A stretch of DNA of 6,023 nt from Candidatus Hydrogenedentota bacterium (GTDB lineage: Bacteria; Hydrogenedentota; Hydrogenedentia; Hydrogenedentales; CAITNO01), in assembly GCA_023145975.1 (NCBI GenBank), contig JAGLCZ010000417.1:1-6023 (forward strand). The letters run 5' to 3'. The notes under the pieces are model-generated. The model did no database searches and was not told the DNA's origin. It worked only from the letters and a program-made list of their open reading frames with translations. Position 1 is the first letter of the stretch; every line of letters starts with the position of its first letter. Position numbers and translations under genes: made by a program. Below are positions 1-4,999 of this stretch, piece after piece.

Positions 1-2
1 AA

Positions 3-467
3 AAAGTGCAGGTAATCGGTATTCGTGATGAAATCCAGGAAACAACGGTAACAGGGGTTGAAATGTTCCGTAAGTTGATGGACGAAGGCGAAGCGGGCGA
101 CAATGTGGGTCTGCTGCTGCGCGGTATAGATCGCGAAGATGTAGAACGCGGTATGGTAGTTGCCCATCCGAAGAGCATTACGCCCCATACGAAATTTGAA
201 GGCGAAGTTTACGTACTGAAGAAAGAAGAAGGGGGTCGTCACACGCCTTTCTTTAATGGATATCGTCCGCAGTTCTATTTCCGTACCACGGATGTAACAG
301 GCGCACTCACCCTTCCCGAAGGCGTTGAGATGATTATGCCCGGTGATAATATTACCATCACAGGTGAACTGATTATGCCTATTGCCATGGATGAAGAATT
401 GCGCTTCGCGATTCGTGAAGGCGGTCGTACCGTAGGTGCGGGCGTTGTTACGAAGGTTATTGAATAA
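3..467 (+). CDS. tuf: Elongation factor Tu, C-terminal part (5' end outside window)
   Basis: EF-Tu is the cytoplasmic GTPase that carries aminoacyl-tRNA to the ribosomal A site. Only about the last 154 codons are here, matching roughly residue 237 onward of a family protein of about 394 residues. The fragment therefore covers the rest of domain II and all of domain III; the G domain lies upstream. Hallmark family strings are visible: TGVEMFRKL, DNVGLLLRG, PHTKFEGEVYVL, EEGGRHTPFF, GYRPQFYFRTTDVTG, and the C-terminal REGGRTVGAGVVTKV. The reading frame is open to the window edge, so the GTG at position 6 is an internal valine codon and not a start. The gene ends in tandem stops (TAATAA, 465-470). 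It lies 129 bases upstream of tRNA-Trp, matching the conserved tuf-tRNA-Trp-secE-nusG order. Family assignment is essentially certain; which of possibly several tuf copies this is cannot be told. Confidence 0.97.
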   Translation, partial: KVQVIGIRDEIQETTVTGVEMFRKLMDEGEAGDNVGLLLRGIDREDVERGMVVAHPKSITPHTKFEGEVYVLKKEEGGRHTPFFNGYRPQFYFRTTDVTGALTLPEGVEMIMPGDNITITGELIMPIAMDEELRFAIREGGRTVGAGVVTKVIE

Positions 468-470
468 TAA

Positions 471-498
471 CTCAAACCCTGTTTATAACAAGGTTGAG
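471..498 (+). other. Imperfect hairpin just after tuf
   Basis: CTCAA (471-475) can pair with TTGAG (494-498), and CC with GG inside it after a one-base bulge. It begins directly after the tandem stop codons of tuf. No uninterrupted T run follows (CTATACAATACATTTT), so it is a poor intrinsic terminator. It may stabilise the tuf mRNA 3' end or act as a processing or attenuation element. Function is inferred only from position. Confidence 0.3.
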
Positions 499-539
499 CT
501 ATACAATACATTTTAATAGGAAGAATCTGCAAGAATAAT

Positions 540-576
540 GGAGTTGTACCTGCCCTGGCAGGCGCTCTCTCCTTTT
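540..576 (+). terminator. Possible weak terminator or attenuator between tuf and tRNA-Trp
   Basis: A GC-rich core CCTGC (549-553) and GCAGG (558-562) closes a four-base loop. It is flanked by GGAG (540-543) and CTCC (569-572) across an internal loop, and TTTT (573-576) follows immediately. The short T run and interrupted stem make this a weak or leaky terminator at best. No convincing promoter is visible before the tRNA, so read-through from tuf into tRNA-Trp, secE and nusG is plausible. Confidence 0.35.
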
Positions 577-596
577 GCGGCTTCTGATATTCGTGC

Positions 597-672
597 AGGG
601 GTGTAGCACAATGGCTAGTGCAGCGGCCTCCAAAGCCGAAGGTTGGGGGTTCGAGTCCCTCCACCCCTGCCA
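597..672 (+). tRNA. tRNA-Trp (anticodon CCA)
   Basis: A complete 76-base cloverleaf can be folded by eye. The acceptor stem is AGGGGTG (597-603) with CACCCCT (662-668), all seven pairs matched. The D stem is GCAC (606-609) with GTGC (618-621). The anticodon loop is CTCCAAA (628-634) with anticodon CCA at 630-632, which reads UGG (Trp). The T arm is GGGGG (645-649), TTCGAGT loop, CCCTC (657-661). The discriminator base is G669 and the CCA tail is encoded (670-672). The outermost anticodon-stem pair is a G623/A639 mismatch; the other four are canonical. Location between tuf and secE is the standard place for tRNA-Trp in many bacteria, which supports the identity. Confidence 0.96.
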
Positions 673-739
673 CTTTTGTTCGTAATAAGAAATAGTCGGA
701 GTTAATACGCCCTGTTTCAATAAGGCTGAAAGAAATACT

Positions 740-970
740 ATGGCGAAGCAAATAACCGTGGAAAAACGCCCTGGCATCATTGCACGTATCCAGACTTTCT
801 TTGAGGATATTGTCAATGAACTAAAAAAAGTCACCTGGCCCACACGTGAGGACCTGGTGGCATCAACAAAAGTAACTTTGTTTTTGTTGCTGGTAATGGC
901 ATCCATCATCTTTGTCTATGATAGAGTTTTTGGATTCCTAATAATGCAAATTTTAAGTTTCGCAAGTTAG
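740..970 (+). CDS. secE: Preprotein translocase subunit SecE
   Basis: SecE clamps SecY in the inner-membrane SecYEG channel that exports unfolded preproteins. The 76-residue product is the short single-span form, unlike the three-span E. coli protein of about 127 residues. An amphipathic N-terminal helix (about residues 12-30, with FFEDIVNELKKV) leads into the family signature ELKKVTWPTRED (27-38). One hydrophobic membrane segment follows (about 45-60, rich in L, I, V and F), then a hydrophobic C-terminal tail. The Shine-Dalgarno site is weak: AAGG at 722-725 is far from the ATG, and GAAAGAAA at 728-735 is a purine-rich alternative. The stop is 10 bases before the nusG start, so the two genes are surely co-transcribed. 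No promoter was seen between the tRNA and this gene. Confidence 0.96.
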   Translation: MAKQITVEKRPGIIARIQTFFEDIVNELKKVTWPTREDLVASTKVTLFLLLVMASIIFVYDRVFGFLIMQILSFAS

Positions 971-980
971 GGAGACTGTT

Positions 981-1631
981 TTGACGGAGAAAGATTTCCA
1001 AGAACAGCCCGAAAATATTGAGGGCGAAGATATCGAAGAAGAAGCGATAAATGAATCGGTGCAGTTACGGGAAGTACCCGATGACGGCATCGAGCGTCGC
1101 TGGTATGCACTACATGCGCATTCGGGTCAGGAAAGCATGGTGCGGGAAATGTTATTATCCCGTGCAGCAGAGCTTGAGAAAAACAAGCTGTTAGTCAATG
1201 CTTTTGTACCCATCGAAGAAGTGGAAGTTATGCGTGGCGGTGAGAAGCGTATGTCAAAGCATAAGTGTTTCCCAGGATATGTACTGGTACAATTACCGAT
1301 ACACCCTGAAAAGTATGCCGACCTGTGGCATATGATTAAGGAAACACCCAGTGTAACGGGTTTTATCGGCTCACGCACAGTACCTGTTCCTCTTGAGGAC
1401 AGCGAAGTGCAATCTATCATTGAGGTGGTACTCGGAGAGCGGGAACGCCCGAAACCGAAGCTTGATTTTGAAGTCGGTGAACGCGTACGAATTAATGACG
1501 GTCCCTTTGCTAATTTCCTGGGTCGAATCGAGGAAATCAATACAGAGCAAAGTCTTGTTGTGGTTATGGTTGAAATTTTTGAACGCCAGACAAACGTTGA
1601 AGTTGAATTCTGGCAAATAGAACAAATCTGA
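981..1631 (+). CDS. nusG: Transcription termination/antitermination factor NusG
   Basis: NusG binds the RNA polymerase clamp to suppress pausing, and its KOW domain contacts Rho or ribosomal protein S10. The 216 residues comprise an acidic extension (1-38, 15 Asp/Glu), an NGN domain beginning at RRWYALHAHSGQE (39-51) and including FPGYVLVQL and TPSVTGFIG, and a C-terminal KOW domain (about 161-216) with FEVGERVRINDGPFANFLG. The start is TTG, chosen because GGGAG (970-974) sits six bases upstream. The first in-frame ATG (residue 53) would delete the start of the NGN domain, so it can be excluded; a GTG at residue 27 is a less likely alternative. It is longer than E. coli NusG (181 residues) because of the N-terminal extension and modest insertions. 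It overlaps nothing and is 16 bases from rplK, consistent with one operon. Confidence 0.96.
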   Translation: MTEKDFQEQPENIEGEDIEEEAINESVQLREVPDDGIERRWYALHAHSGQESMVREMLLSRAAELEKNKLLVNAFVPIEEVEVMRGGEKRMSKHKCFPGYVLVQLPIHPEKYADLWHMIKETPSVTGFIGSRTVPVPLEDSEVQSIIEVVLGERERPKPKLDFEVGERVRINDGPFANFLGRIEEINTEQSLVVVMVEIFERQTNVEVEFWQIEQI

Positions 1632-1647
1632 ATGGAGTGAAGGTTAT

Positions 1648-2082
1648 ATGCCTCCCAAGAAAAAGAACATTAAAGCACTGATAAAATTGCAGGTCAAAGC
1701 AGGTCAAGCCAATCCAGCGCCGCCCGTCGGACCCGCACTCGGTCAACATGGTGTCAATATCATGGATTTCTGCAATCAGTTCAACGAACGCACTCGTGAA
1801 CAACAGGGATTGATCATTCCTGTGGTAATCTCGGTGTTTGACGATCGCAGTTTCTCTTTTATTACCAAAACGCCACCGGCGGCAGTGCTGCTTAAGCGTT
1901 CAGCAAAACTTGCCAAAGCATCCAGCGAACCCAACAAAATCAAAGTTGGAACAGTGACAGATGCCCAGGTCGAAGAAATTGCCCAGCTGAAAATGGAAGA
2001 CCTCAATGCGGCCTCCCTTGAAACTGCCAAGAAAATGATCCGTGGTACAGCACGCAGTATGGGACTGCTTGTCGAAGGATAA
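1648..2082 (+). CDS. rplK: 50S ribosomal protein L11
   Basis: L11 binds 23S rRNA in the GTPase-associated centre at the base of the L7/L12 stalk, where elongation factors and RelA act. The 144-residue length is typical. The N-terminal domain shows the diagnostic proline-rich stretch AGQANPAPPVGPALGQHGVN (about 18-37) followed by FCNQFNERT. This surface is the thiopeptide and factor contact region in the family. The C-terminal rRNA-binding domain ends in the conserved IRGTARSMGLLVEG. GGAG (1634-1637) and GAAGG (1639-1643) precede the ATG. The gene follows nusG by 16 bases and precedes rplA, the usual order. No promoter was found directly upstream, so transcription presumably comes from the secE-nusG side. 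Confidence 0.98.
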   Translation: MPPKKKNIKALIKLQVKAGQANPAPPVGPALGQHGVNIMDFCNQFNERTREQQGLIIPVVISVFDDRSFSFITKTPPAAVLLKRSAKLAKASSEPNKIKVGTVTDAQVEEIAQLKMEDLNAASLETAKKMIRGTARSMGLLVEG

Positions 2083-2132
2083 ATTGTTCCGGTCTTCTGC
2101 CGATTACATGATAGAAAATATGAAACTACAAA

Positions 2133-2172
2133 CGTGGGAGGAGCATTGTTCCGCTTGCACCACGGAAGGAAG
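2133..2172 (+). promoter_or_regulatory. Putative L1-binding autoregulatory site overlapping the rplA start region
   Basis: CGTGG (2133-2137) pairs with CCACG (2160-2164). Inside lie an unpaired GAG (2138-2140) and GCA (2157-2159), then GAGC (2141-2144) pairing with GCTT (2153-2156), with an eight-base loop. The GTGGGAG ... CACCAC pattern mimics the L1 site on 23S rRNA helices 76-77. It is known from L1 operon mRNAs, where free L1 binds the message and represses translation. The rplA Shine-Dalgarno AAGGAAG (2166-2172) begins two bases after the helix, so L1 binding could block ribosome entry. The structure and position are seen; the regulatory role is inferred from the established L1 feedback mechanism. 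Confidence 0.75.
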
Positions 2173-2177
2173 CAAAA

Positions 2178-2885
2178 ATGTCTAAGCCCAGTAAAAGAAC
2201 GACAACGATTCGCAGCAAAGTCAATACAGACGACACCTATCCCCTTAAGGAATGCGTGCAGTTACTCAAAGAATGCGGCACTGCAAAATTTGACGAGACC
2301 GTTGAATTAGCATTCTTCCTTGGTGTCGACCCGCGTCATGCTGACCAGATGGTGCGCGGCTCAGTAGCACTTCCCCACGGTACCGGCAAAACAGTGCGTG
2401 TCGTTGTTTTCTGTGAACAGGAAGACCAGATAGCTGCAGCAACAGAAGCAGGTGCCGAGGAAGTCGGCAGCGAAGATCTCGTCAAAAAAATACAGGGCGG
2501 CTGGACTGACTTTGACGCTGCCGTTGCTACCCCCGGTATGATGCGTCTCGTAGGACGTTTGGGTAAAGTACTTGGTCCGCGCGGTTTGATGCCCAGCCCC
2601 AAAGCGGGTAGCGTTACCAAAGACGTTGGGCAGGCGGTAAAAGAAATTAAAGCGGGTAAAATTGAGTTCCGTGTCGATAAGAATGCTAATATTCATGTAC
2701 CAATTGGTAAAATTTCATTCTCCCCTGAACAAATAGAAGAAAATGCAGCATGTGTTCTTGAAACGATTGTCAAAGCACGACCGGGCGCCTGTAAAGTTAC
2801 TTATTTGAAGGCCTGCACTATGAGCAGCACCATGGGACCGGGTATTAAATTGGATACTTCAGCCGTTATGGCGCAATACCGTTAG
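2178..2885 (+). CDS. rplA: 50S ribosomal protein L1
   Basis: L1 forms the mobile stalk near the ribosomal E site and helps release deacylated tRNA; it also represses its own mRNA. The 235-residue length is standard. Family features include the N-terminal YPLKECVQLLKE, KFDETVELAFFLGVDPRHADQMVRG written in one continuous conserved block near residues 34-60, GTGKTVRVVVF, and the signature GPRGLMPSPKAGSVT (near 133-147; most family members have GLMPNPK.GTVT). Next come IEFRVDKNANIHVPIGK and the C-terminal TMGPGIKLD. AAGGAAG (2166-2172) lies five bases before the ATG. An L1-type RNA site sits just upstream. The gene is followed by a terminator rather than by rplJ, which is unusual. Confidence 0.98.
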   Translation: MSKPSKRTTTIRSKVNTDDTYPLKECVQLLKECGTAKFDETVELAFFLGVDPRHADQMVRGSVALPHGTGKTVRVVVFCEQEDQIAAATEAGAEEVGSEDLVKKIQGGWTDFDAAVATPGMMRLVGRLGKVLGPRGLMPSPKAGSVTKDVGQAVKEIKAGKIEFRVDKNANIHVPIGKISFSPEQIEENAACVLETIVKARPGACKVTYLKACTMSSTMGPGIKLDTSAVMAQYR

Positions 2886-2935
2886 AACCCATAGAATCAC
2901 GGCTGCAGTAAAGCCCTGAAATCAACTATCTTATT

Positions 2936-2979
2936 CGGGTCATTCACCAACATACCGGTTAATGGCCCGTTTCCTTTAT
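2936..2979 (+). terminator. Rho-independent terminator after rplA
   Basis: CGGGTCATT (2936-2944) pairs with AATGGCCCG (2961-2969), nine pairs including one G-T wobble. After one mismatch, ACC (2946-2948) pairs with GGT (2957-2959) around an eight-base loop. TTTCCTTTATT follows directly from 2970. The stem, the T-rich tail and the position 50 bases after the rplA stop fit an intrinsic terminator closing the secE-nusG-rplKA unit. The T tract is interrupted by two C residues, so efficiency may be incomplete. Confidence 0.7.
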
Positions 2980-3029
2980 TATAGTAGCTGTGTTGTAAAC
3001 TTAAATCTCATCGGTAAAGGATAACAAAT

Positions 3030-3197
3030 ATGAAAGTACAGGATTTTTCTTATCAGGTGTGTATGCGTACAATGGAACTGTTGGAAACCACACAGCACTA
3101 TAAAATTTCTGAAGCACATCGCAAAGAAGTACATGCCGCCATCCATAGTGAACTGGATGCACTTATACAAAAATCTATGTCCAGGAAAAAAGGATAA
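3030..3197 (+). CDS. Small hypothetical protein, 55 residues
   Basis: I do not recognise this protein. It starts MKVQDFSYQVCMRTMELLET and ends in a basic tail, SRKKG. Residues 10-50 look largely helical, with charged residues alternating with Leu, Ile and Val, four histidines (23, 30, 35, 39) and one cysteine (11). There is no signal peptide or membrane segment, so it would be cytoplasmic. AAAGGA (3016-3021) sits eight bases before the ATG, a good Shine-Dalgarno, which is the main argument for a real gene. It stands between the rplA terminator and argH, 76 bases before the chosen argH start, in the same direction. It could be co-transcribed with argH. A chance ORF of this length cannot be excluded. 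No function is proposed. Confidence 0.55.
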   Translation: MKVQDFSYQVCMRTMELLETTQHYKISEAHRKEVHAAIHSELDALIQKSMSRKKG

Positions 3198-3273
3198 CTC
3201 CACAACAGATATAGCGTTCATACTGCCCATAAAATCTAGATCAACCTGTTAAAAAAACATGGAGTATATTGTC

Positions 3274-4665
3274 ATGGAAAAACTGTGGGGAGGGAGGTTC
3301 GAATTACCGCCGCACGCACTCATGGAAGAACTGGGTGCCTCAGTAGCTTTTGATGCGCGTCTTGCGCCATGGGATATTCGTGCAAGCATTGCCCATGCGC
3401 GTATGCTTGGTAACTGCAATATTATCAGCGGGCAAGACAGCAAAGATATCATCGCAGGACTCGAAAAAATCCTGCTGCAGGTGCAGGAAAAAGAAATCAC
3501 CTGGTCTTCTGCACTGGAAGATGTACACGGAAATATTGAAGCCATACTCACTGCTGACATCGGCGAGGCAGGAAAAAAACTGCACACGGCGCGCAGCAGA
3601 AATGATCAGATTGCCACAGATGTGCGCTTGTGGGCACGAGACCAGACCGATGCCATTCTGTCACTGCTGACGCGAATACAAAAATCCATTGTGGATTTTG
3701 CAGAAACACATATAGAAGTGGCACTACCGGGTTACACCCATCTACAACCTGCACAGCCTGTGTTACTCGCCCATCATGTCCTGGCGTATTTCGAGATGTT
3801 TAAACGCGACCGGGAACGATTCAGCGAACTACGCAAACGCATCAATATTATGCCGCTGGGATCTGCTGCACTCGCAGGAACCCCGCATCCCATTAACCGG
3901 GAACAGGTCGCGCAGGAACTTGGCTTTGACGCCCTTTCCGCCAACAGCATGGATGCCGTTTCTGATCGGGATTACCTGATCGAATTTTGCGCTGCCTGTG
4001 CGATGACAATGATGCACCTGTCGCGATGGAGCGAAGAATTGATCCTGTGGAACAGTCCCGCCTTTGGCTTTATTGAAATCGGCGATGCCTTCACTACAGG
4101 CTCAAGCATTATGCCTCAGAAAAAAAATCCTGATGCCGCTGAATTAATCCGCGGCAAAACCAGCAGAGTCTATGCCGATCTGGCTGCCTTGTTAACATTG
4201 ATGAAAGGAATCCCCCTTACTTACAACCGTGATCTGCAGGAAGATAAAGAGGTGGTGTTCCATGCATCAGATACGGTTCAGCTTTCTCTGGCAGTATTTG
4301 CAGAAATGCTGCCGACCCTCCGTGTTAATACCCCGCAAATGACGCATGCGCTGACACAGGGGTTCATGGCAGCCACCGATCTTGCAGACTATCTCACCAC
4401 CCGGGACATCCCTTTTCGCGAAGCCCACCACATTGTCGGCGAGATTGTGCAGTATTGTATCAAAAAGAAAACTACTCTCGAAGCCCTATCCCTAAAGACG
4501 CTCCAACAACTCTGTCCCGCAATAGAAGAGAGCGTGTTCCATGCGTTAACCATCGAAACCCTTCTGGCAAGACGCAATCAGCCTGGAAGCACAGCACCGG
4601 AGCGGGTAAAATCTGCCTTAAAAACAGCAAGAAAAATGGTATACACGGTCCGGGAAGATACTTAG
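3274..4665 (+). CDS. argH: Argininosuccinate lyase
   Basis: ArgH splits argininosuccinate into arginine and fumarate, the final step of arginine biosynthesis, as a cytoplasmic homotetramer of the fumarase/aspartase superfamily. From the chosen start the protein has 463 residues (E. coli about 457). It opens with the family-typical KLWGGRF. Then come DVHGNIE, the substrate-binding TARSRNDQ (105-112), GYTHLQPAQP (153-162) with the Thr155-His156 pair that corresponds to the family's catalytic region, and the superfamily signature GSSIMPQKKNPD (276-287) whose serine is the catalytic acid/base. The C-terminal YNRDLQEDKE and the all-helical domain are intact. An ATG at 3259 would add five residues, but GGAG (3261-3264) overlaps it and is nine bases before the ATG at 3274, so the latter is preferred. 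No other arg gene is in the window. Confidence 0.96.
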   Translation: MEKLWGGRFELPPHALMEELGASVAFDARLAPWDIRASIAHARMLGNCNIISGQDSKDIIAGLEKILLQVQEKEITWSSALEDVHGNIEAILTADIGEAGKKLHTARSRNDQIATDVRLWARDQTDAILSLLTRIQKSIVDFAETHIEVALPGYTHLQPAQPVLLAHHVLAYFEMFKRDRERFSELRKRINIMPLGSAALAGTPHPINREQVAQELGFDALSANSMDAVSDRDYLIEFCAACAMTMMHLSRWSEELILWNSPAFGFIEIGDAFTTGSSIMPQKKNPDAAELIRGKTSRVYADLAALLTLMKGIPLTYNRDLQEDKEVVFHASDTVQLSLAVFAEMLPTLRVNTPQMTHALTQGFMAATDLADYLTTRDIPFREAHHIVGEIVQYCIKKKTTLEALSLKTLQQLCPAIEESVFHALTIETLLARRNQPGSTAPERVKSALKTARKMVYTVREDT

Positions 4666-4690
4666 ACACTTATATAGTATTTAATTTTAG

Positions 4691-4721
4691 TTGCCCTTTT
4701 CAGTAAGGTATATGGTATACT
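4691..4721 (+). promoter_or_regulatory. Possible extended -10 promoter upstream
   Basis: TATACT (4716-4721) matches five of six sigma70 -10 positions and is preceded by TGG, giving an extended -10 (TGnTATACT). The best -35 is TTGCCC (4691-4696) at a long 19-base spacing. The same bases form the left arm of a hairpin (GTATA plus TTGC with GCAATATAC, 4715-4740). It would transcribe toward the gene at 5000. It is weaker and less certain than the promoter at 4789. Confidence 0.35.
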
Positions 4722-4773
4722 TGCTTTGTTAGCAATATACGGTACGGATGCCTATAGCTGAACATTCTGAGTG

Positions 4774-4790
4774 AAGCCAAAAATAGGCTT
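4774..4790. repeat. Short inverted repeat abutting the -35 element
   Basis: AAGCC (4774-4778) and GGCTT (4786-4790) form a perfect five-base inverted repeat around AAAAATA. Its right arm overlaps the first two bases of the TTGACA box of the downstream promoter. It could be an operator half-site pair or simply chance; no matching regulator is present in the window. Confidence 0.3.
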
Positions 4791-4817
4791 GACATTTCGG
4801 CGTGTTTCGTGTATCAT
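4789..4817 (+). promoter_or_regulatory. Near-consensus sigma70 promoter for the exported-protein gene
   Basis: A perfect -35 box TTGACA (4789-4794) is separated by the optimal 17 bases from TATCAT (4812-4817), which matches five of six -10 positions. Transcription would start near 4823-4825. The only gene downstream in this direction is the secreted-protein gene at 5000, leaving an untranslated leader of about 175 bases. This is the best promoter match in the window. Confidence 0.8.
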
Positions 4818-4822
4818 TGAGA

Positions 4823-4970
4823 CAGGTATTGTATGGAAAGTTTAAGTTGTGGATTTTAGTGCGGACAATATGTCGGGCTTGTACATGAGATAATCTGTTT
4901 TGTGTAGGGCATTTCCGGCTTTGTTATCTTGATCAGGTATGTATTGAGTTTTACTTTTTTAGTCAGGTAT
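4823..4970 (+). repeat. Three direct copies of CAGGTAT in the leader
   Basis: CAGGTAT occurs at 4823-4829, 4934-4940 and 4964-4970, each followed by T/A-rich bases. The last two are exactly 30 bases apart. The first lies at the predicted transcription start and the last is about 30 bases before the ATG. They may be protein or RNA binding sites or chance repeats. Only the repetition is seen directly. Confidence 0.4.
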
Positions 4971-4999
4971 TTTAGAACAACCAGGAGGACGTAACAATC

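Larger units (their letters stand above)
4666..4999 (+). other. 334-base intergenic region with promoters and a long leader
   Basis: No convincing coding region lies between argH and the exported-protein gene. No clear terminator for argH is seen. The stretch holds a possible extended -10 promoter overlapped by a hairpin (4691-4740), a short inverted repeat abutting the main promoter (4774-4790), a near-consensus sigma70 promoter (4789-4817), three copies of CAGGTAT (4823, 4934, 4964) and an AGGAGG ribosome binding site (4983-4988). The AT- and GT-rich leader between promoter and start codon is about 175 bases, long enough for a regulatory RNA structure, but I recognise no known riboswitch. 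Confidence 0.7.

Noticed and set aside
479..507. Possible promoter for tRNA-Trp with TACAAT at 502-507
   Set aside because: The -10 matches well, but the hexamer 17 bases upstream (CTGTTT) matches only two of six -35 positions.
676..707. Possible secE promoter TTGTTC / TTAATA
   Set aside because: The spacing is 20 bases and both boxes match poorly, so it is not supported.
275..909. Two long antisense reading frames across the tuf end, tRNA-Trp and secE
   Set aside because: They run antisense through certain genes and across the tRNA, have no family resemblance, and are explained as shadows of the coding strand.
1127..2030. Antisense and alternative-frame ORFs within nusG and rplK
   Set aside because: They overlap fully identified conserved genes and show low-complexity translations without domains.
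3259..3273. ATG at 3259 as the argH start
   Set aside because: The GGAG Shine-Dalgarno overlaps this codon and is correctly spaced for the ATG at 3274, which also gives the usual N-terminus just before KLWGGRF.
3249..3587. Antisense ORF of 112 codons over the argH start
   Set aside because: Lies opposite the conserved N-terminus of ArgH; no ribosome binding site or recognisable motif.
4455..4706. Plus-strand ORF overlapping the argH 3' end
   Set aside because: Mostly inside argH in another frame, with no ribosome binding site and no recognisable protein features.
4944..4973. Possible second promoter TTGAGT / TATTTT close to the start at 5000
   Set aside because: Both boxes are only four of six matches with 18-base spacing in AT-rich DNA; the promoter at 4789 is far stronger.
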